Positions 18,251 through 19,840 of a stretch of DNA of 19,840 bases are shown piece by piece. The DNA is taken from assembly GCA_036375895.1 (NCBI GenBank), contig DASVBJ010000168.1, positions 1 to 19,840 of the forward strand. The letters run 5' to 3'. The DNA is from DASVBJ01 sp036375895. Its GTDB lineage: Bacteria > Actinomycetota > Actinomycetes > JACCUZ01. Position 1 is the first letter of the stretch, and every line of letters begins with the position of its first letter. A program made the translations under genes and the position numbers. The notes under the pieces were generated by a model. That model was not told the origin of the DNA and did no database searches. It saw only the letters and a list, made by a program, of their open reading frames with translations.

Positions 18251-19390
18251 TCAGCGGCCCGCGGGGCTGAGCCCGAGCGAGCGCCCGGCGAGCCCGCGCG
18301 CCCGGTGGCCCAACCGGTCGGCGATGCCGGCCAGCTCGCGGGCGGCCGGGGCCGCAGCATCGTCGAGCACGAGGGGACGGCCCTGGTCGCCGCCCTCGCG
18401 CAGGCGCAGGTCGATCGGCACCTGGCCGAGCAGCGGCACCGGAGCGCCGACCGACCGGCTGAGTCCGTCGGCCACCGCCTGGCCGCCGCCGCTCCCGAAC
18501 ACCTCGACCCGCTCGTCGCAGTGCGGGCACGGCAGCCACGACATGTTCTCGATCACGCCGGCGATCTGCTGGTGGGTCTGCAGGGCGATCGTGCCGGCCC
18601 GCTCGGCCACCTCGGCGGCGGCCTGCTGCGGCGTCGTGACCACGAGCAGCTCGGCCGGCGGCACCAGCTGGGCGACCGAGATGGCGATGTCGCCGGTCCC
18701 GGGCGGCAGGTCCATGAGCAGCACGTCGAGGTCGCCCCAGTACACGTCGGCGAGGAACTGCTGCAGGGCGCGGTGCAGCATCGGCCCCCGCCACACCACG
18801 GGTGCGTTGTCGGCCACGAACATGCCGATGGAGATGACCTTCACGTCGTTCGCGACGGGCGGCATGATCATCTGCTCGACCTGGGTCGGGCGCCCCGTCA
18901 CGCCGAGCATCCGTGGCACCGAGTGGCCGTAGATGTCGGCGTCGACGACACCGACCTTCAGACCCGAGCGGGCCATCGCCGCCGCCAGGTTGACGGTCAC
19001 CGACGACTTGCCGACCCCGCCCTTGCCCGACGCCACGGCGTAGACGCGGGTGAGCGAGTCTGGCCGGGCGAACGGGATCTCCTTCTCGACCTGGCCGCCG
19101 CGCAGCCTGCCCTGCAGCGCCTGGCGCTGCTCGGTGCTCATGACGTCGAGCTCCACCTGGACGCCGGTCACGCCCTCGACGCGGCTCACCGCGGCGGTCA
19201 CGTCCCGGGTGATCGTGTCGCGCATCGGGCAGCCCGCCACGGTGAGGTAGACCGTGACCCGGACGGTGCCGTCGCCGCCCACCTCGACCGACTTGACCAT
19301 GCCGAGGTCCGTGATCGGCTTGCGGATCTCGGGGTCGTTGACGGTGGCCAGCGCGGCCTGGATCTGGTCCGGGGCGGGAGATGCGGGCAT
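18251..19390 (-). CDS. mrp: Mrp/NBP35 (ApbC-like) iron-sulfur cluster carrier ATPase
   Basis: The product has 379 residues. The N-terminal MIP18/DUF59 domain (about 5-85; VNDPEIRKPITDLGMVKSV) with AGCPM (Cys54) precedes the P-loop domain. The deviant Walker A SGKGGVGKSS starts at 121; VVDADIYGHSVPRMLG follows at about 148, and DLPPGTGDIAIS is the switch II part near 227. LPCPHC (Cys288, Cys291) is the CxxC that holds a bridging iron-sulfur cluster between two subunits. Mrp carries Fe-S clusters to target enzymes. The ATG at 19388-19390 is preceded by TAGCAT at six bases on the minus strand and no ribosome site, so the transcript is probably leaderless. The gene diverges from the MarR regulator. 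Confidence 0.95.
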   Translation of the reverse strand: MPASPAPDQIQAALATVNDPEIRKPITDLGMVKSVEVGGDGTVRVTVYLTVAGCPMRDTITRDVTAAVSRVEGVTGVQVELDVMSTEQRQALQGRLRGGQVEKEIPFARPDSLTRVYAVASGKGGVGKSSVTVNLAAAMARSGLKVGVVDADIYGHSVPRMLGVTGRPTQVEQMIMPPVANDVKVISIGMFVADNAPVVWRGPMLHRALQQFLADVYWGDLDVLLMDLPPGTGDIAISVAQLVPPAELLVVTTPQQAAAEVAERAGTIALQTHQQIAGVIENMSWLPCPHCDERVEVFGSGGGQAVADGLSRSVGAPVPLLGQVPIDLRLREGGDQGRPLVLDDAAAPAARELAGIADRLGHRARGLAGRSLGLSPAGR

Positions 19391-19396
19391 GCCTCG

Positions 19397-19402
19397 ATGC
19401 TA
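19397..19402 (-). promoter_or_regulatory. Leaderless-type -10 element (TAGCAT) before mrp
   Basis: TAGCAT on the minus strand ends six bases before the mrp ATG. Together with TACGAT on the other strand (19445-19450) it marks a 42-base divergent promoter core. GCGCC-N4-GGCGC at 19422-19435 lies between them and could be a regulator site, though the symmetry is short. Confidence 0.45.
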
Positions 19403-19444
19403 CGTGCCGGTCGCGGTCCGCGCGCCAGCAGGCGCTGCCGGCCG

Positions 19445-19450
19445 TACGAT
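19445..19450 (+). promoter_or_regulatory. Leaderless-type -10 element (TACGAT) before the MarR gene
   Basis: TACGAT ends seven bases before ATG 19458, with no ribosome site between. Confidence 0.5.
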
Positions 19451-19457
19451 CTGCCAC

Positions 19458-19840
19458 ATGGGAGAGGCGGGACGGCTCACGCCCAGCCAGATGCTGGCCT
19501 GGCGGACGTTCCTGCGCGCCCACGCGGTCGTGGTGCGTCGCCTCGAGGCCGACCTGCTCGCCGAGCACGGGCTGCCCCTCGCGTCGTACGACGTGCTGGT
19601 CCAGCTGGTCGAGGCCCCCGAGCGCCGGCTGCGGATGACCGAGCTGGCCCAGCGGGTGCTGCTGTCGCGCAGCGGCCTCACCCGGCTGGTCGACCGGCTC
19701 GAGCGGGAGGGCCTGGTGCGCCGGGAGGCCTGCGAGAGCGACGCCCGTGGGCTGTTCGCCGTGCTCACCGACCAGGGCTACGAGCGGCTGCGCCGGGCGA
19801 CCCCCACCCACCTGCGCGGTGTCGGCGACTACGCGGTCGG
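19458..19840 (+). CDS. MarR-family transcriptional regulator (3' partial)
   Basis: About 127 residues are visible before the window ends in frame. After MGEAGRLTPSQMLAWRTFLR and the helix AHAVVVRRLEADLLAEHGLP come SYDVLVQLVEAPERRLRMTE, LAQRVLLSRSGLTRLVDRLE and REGLVRREACESDARGLFAV. These are the winged-helix DNA-binding domain and wing of MarR proteins (RLVDRLEREGLVRR, then the D-x-R of the wing, then LTDQG). Such dimers repress genes and release DNA on binding aromatic or oxidising compounds. MarR genes often control a divergent neighbour, but the neighbour here is the housekeeping gene mrp, so autoregulation or a target outside the window is more likely. The start is ATG 19458, seven bases after TACGAT. 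Confidence 0.9.
   Translation, partial: MGEAGRLTPSQMLAWRTFLRAHAVVVRRLEADLLAEHGLPLASYDVLVQLVEAPERRLRMTELAQRVLLSRSGLTRLVDRLEREGLVRREACESDARGLFAVLTDQGYERLRRATPTHLRGVGDYAV

Noticed and set aside
18203..18268. AGCCCC/GGGGCT inverted pair spanning the tatB-mrp gap
   Set aside because: The loop is over 50 bases and six GC pairs are expected by chance at this composition.

Overview
The window comes from a chromosome of a high-GC actinobacterium (Actinomycetota; GC is roughly 70-75% by eye). Codon third positions are almost all G or C, GTG starts are common, and the gene order closely resembles what I recall of the Mycobacterium tuberculosis Rv1201c-Rv1229c region (dapD, dapE, LOG protein, folP2, DivIVA-like protein, tag, DUF3117, O-methyltransferase, sigE, rseA, htrA, tatB, mrp). 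The genus cannot be named from the sequence. The layout differs from mycobacteria, so it is a different actinobacterial family. There is no sign of phage, plasmid, transposon, CRISPR, rRNA or tRNA.

Left part (1-3980), lysine/diaminopimelate synthesis: the 3' end of dapC (+), a membrane-anchored M15-like peptidase-fold protein and dapD (both -), then a two-domain VOC protein and dapE (both +). Next (3981-8057) come wrbA (-), a LOG-family nucleotide phosphoribohydrolase (+), a FolP2-type dihydropteroate-synthase paralogue (-), and a tightly overlapping + operon of a DivIVA-like membrane protein, an SRPBCC protein and 3-methyladenine glycosylase I. At 8070-11231 lies a - strand group: a PaaX-family regulator, a PaaG-like crotonase and a 14-TM MFS exporter. 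It looks like an insert between tag and the small DUF3117 gene, which are neighbours in mycobacteria. Leucyl aminopeptidase (11649-13139) follows.

Right part (13147-19840), envelope stress: an O-methyltransferase (-) diverges from a co-directional cluster sigE - rseA-like anti-sigma - RseB-like exported protein - htrA - tatB. Its first three genes overlap by stop/start codons. Two ECF-type promoter motifs of identical geometry stand in front of sigE, suggesting autoregulation. Mrp (-) and a MarR regulator (+, cut by the window end) diverge from a short shared promoter region.

Most of the window is conserved housekeeping content. I did not find a clearly new system. The points most worth checking are an apparent ATC start codon on the O-methyltransferase, a perfect 48-bp palindrome at 5706-5753, the recurrent leaderless-promoter layout (TAnnnT, 6-8 nt, ATG), the tandem ECF promoters, an RseB-like sensor in a Gram-positive sigE operon, and a FolP paralogue that lacks the sulfonamide/pABA loop.
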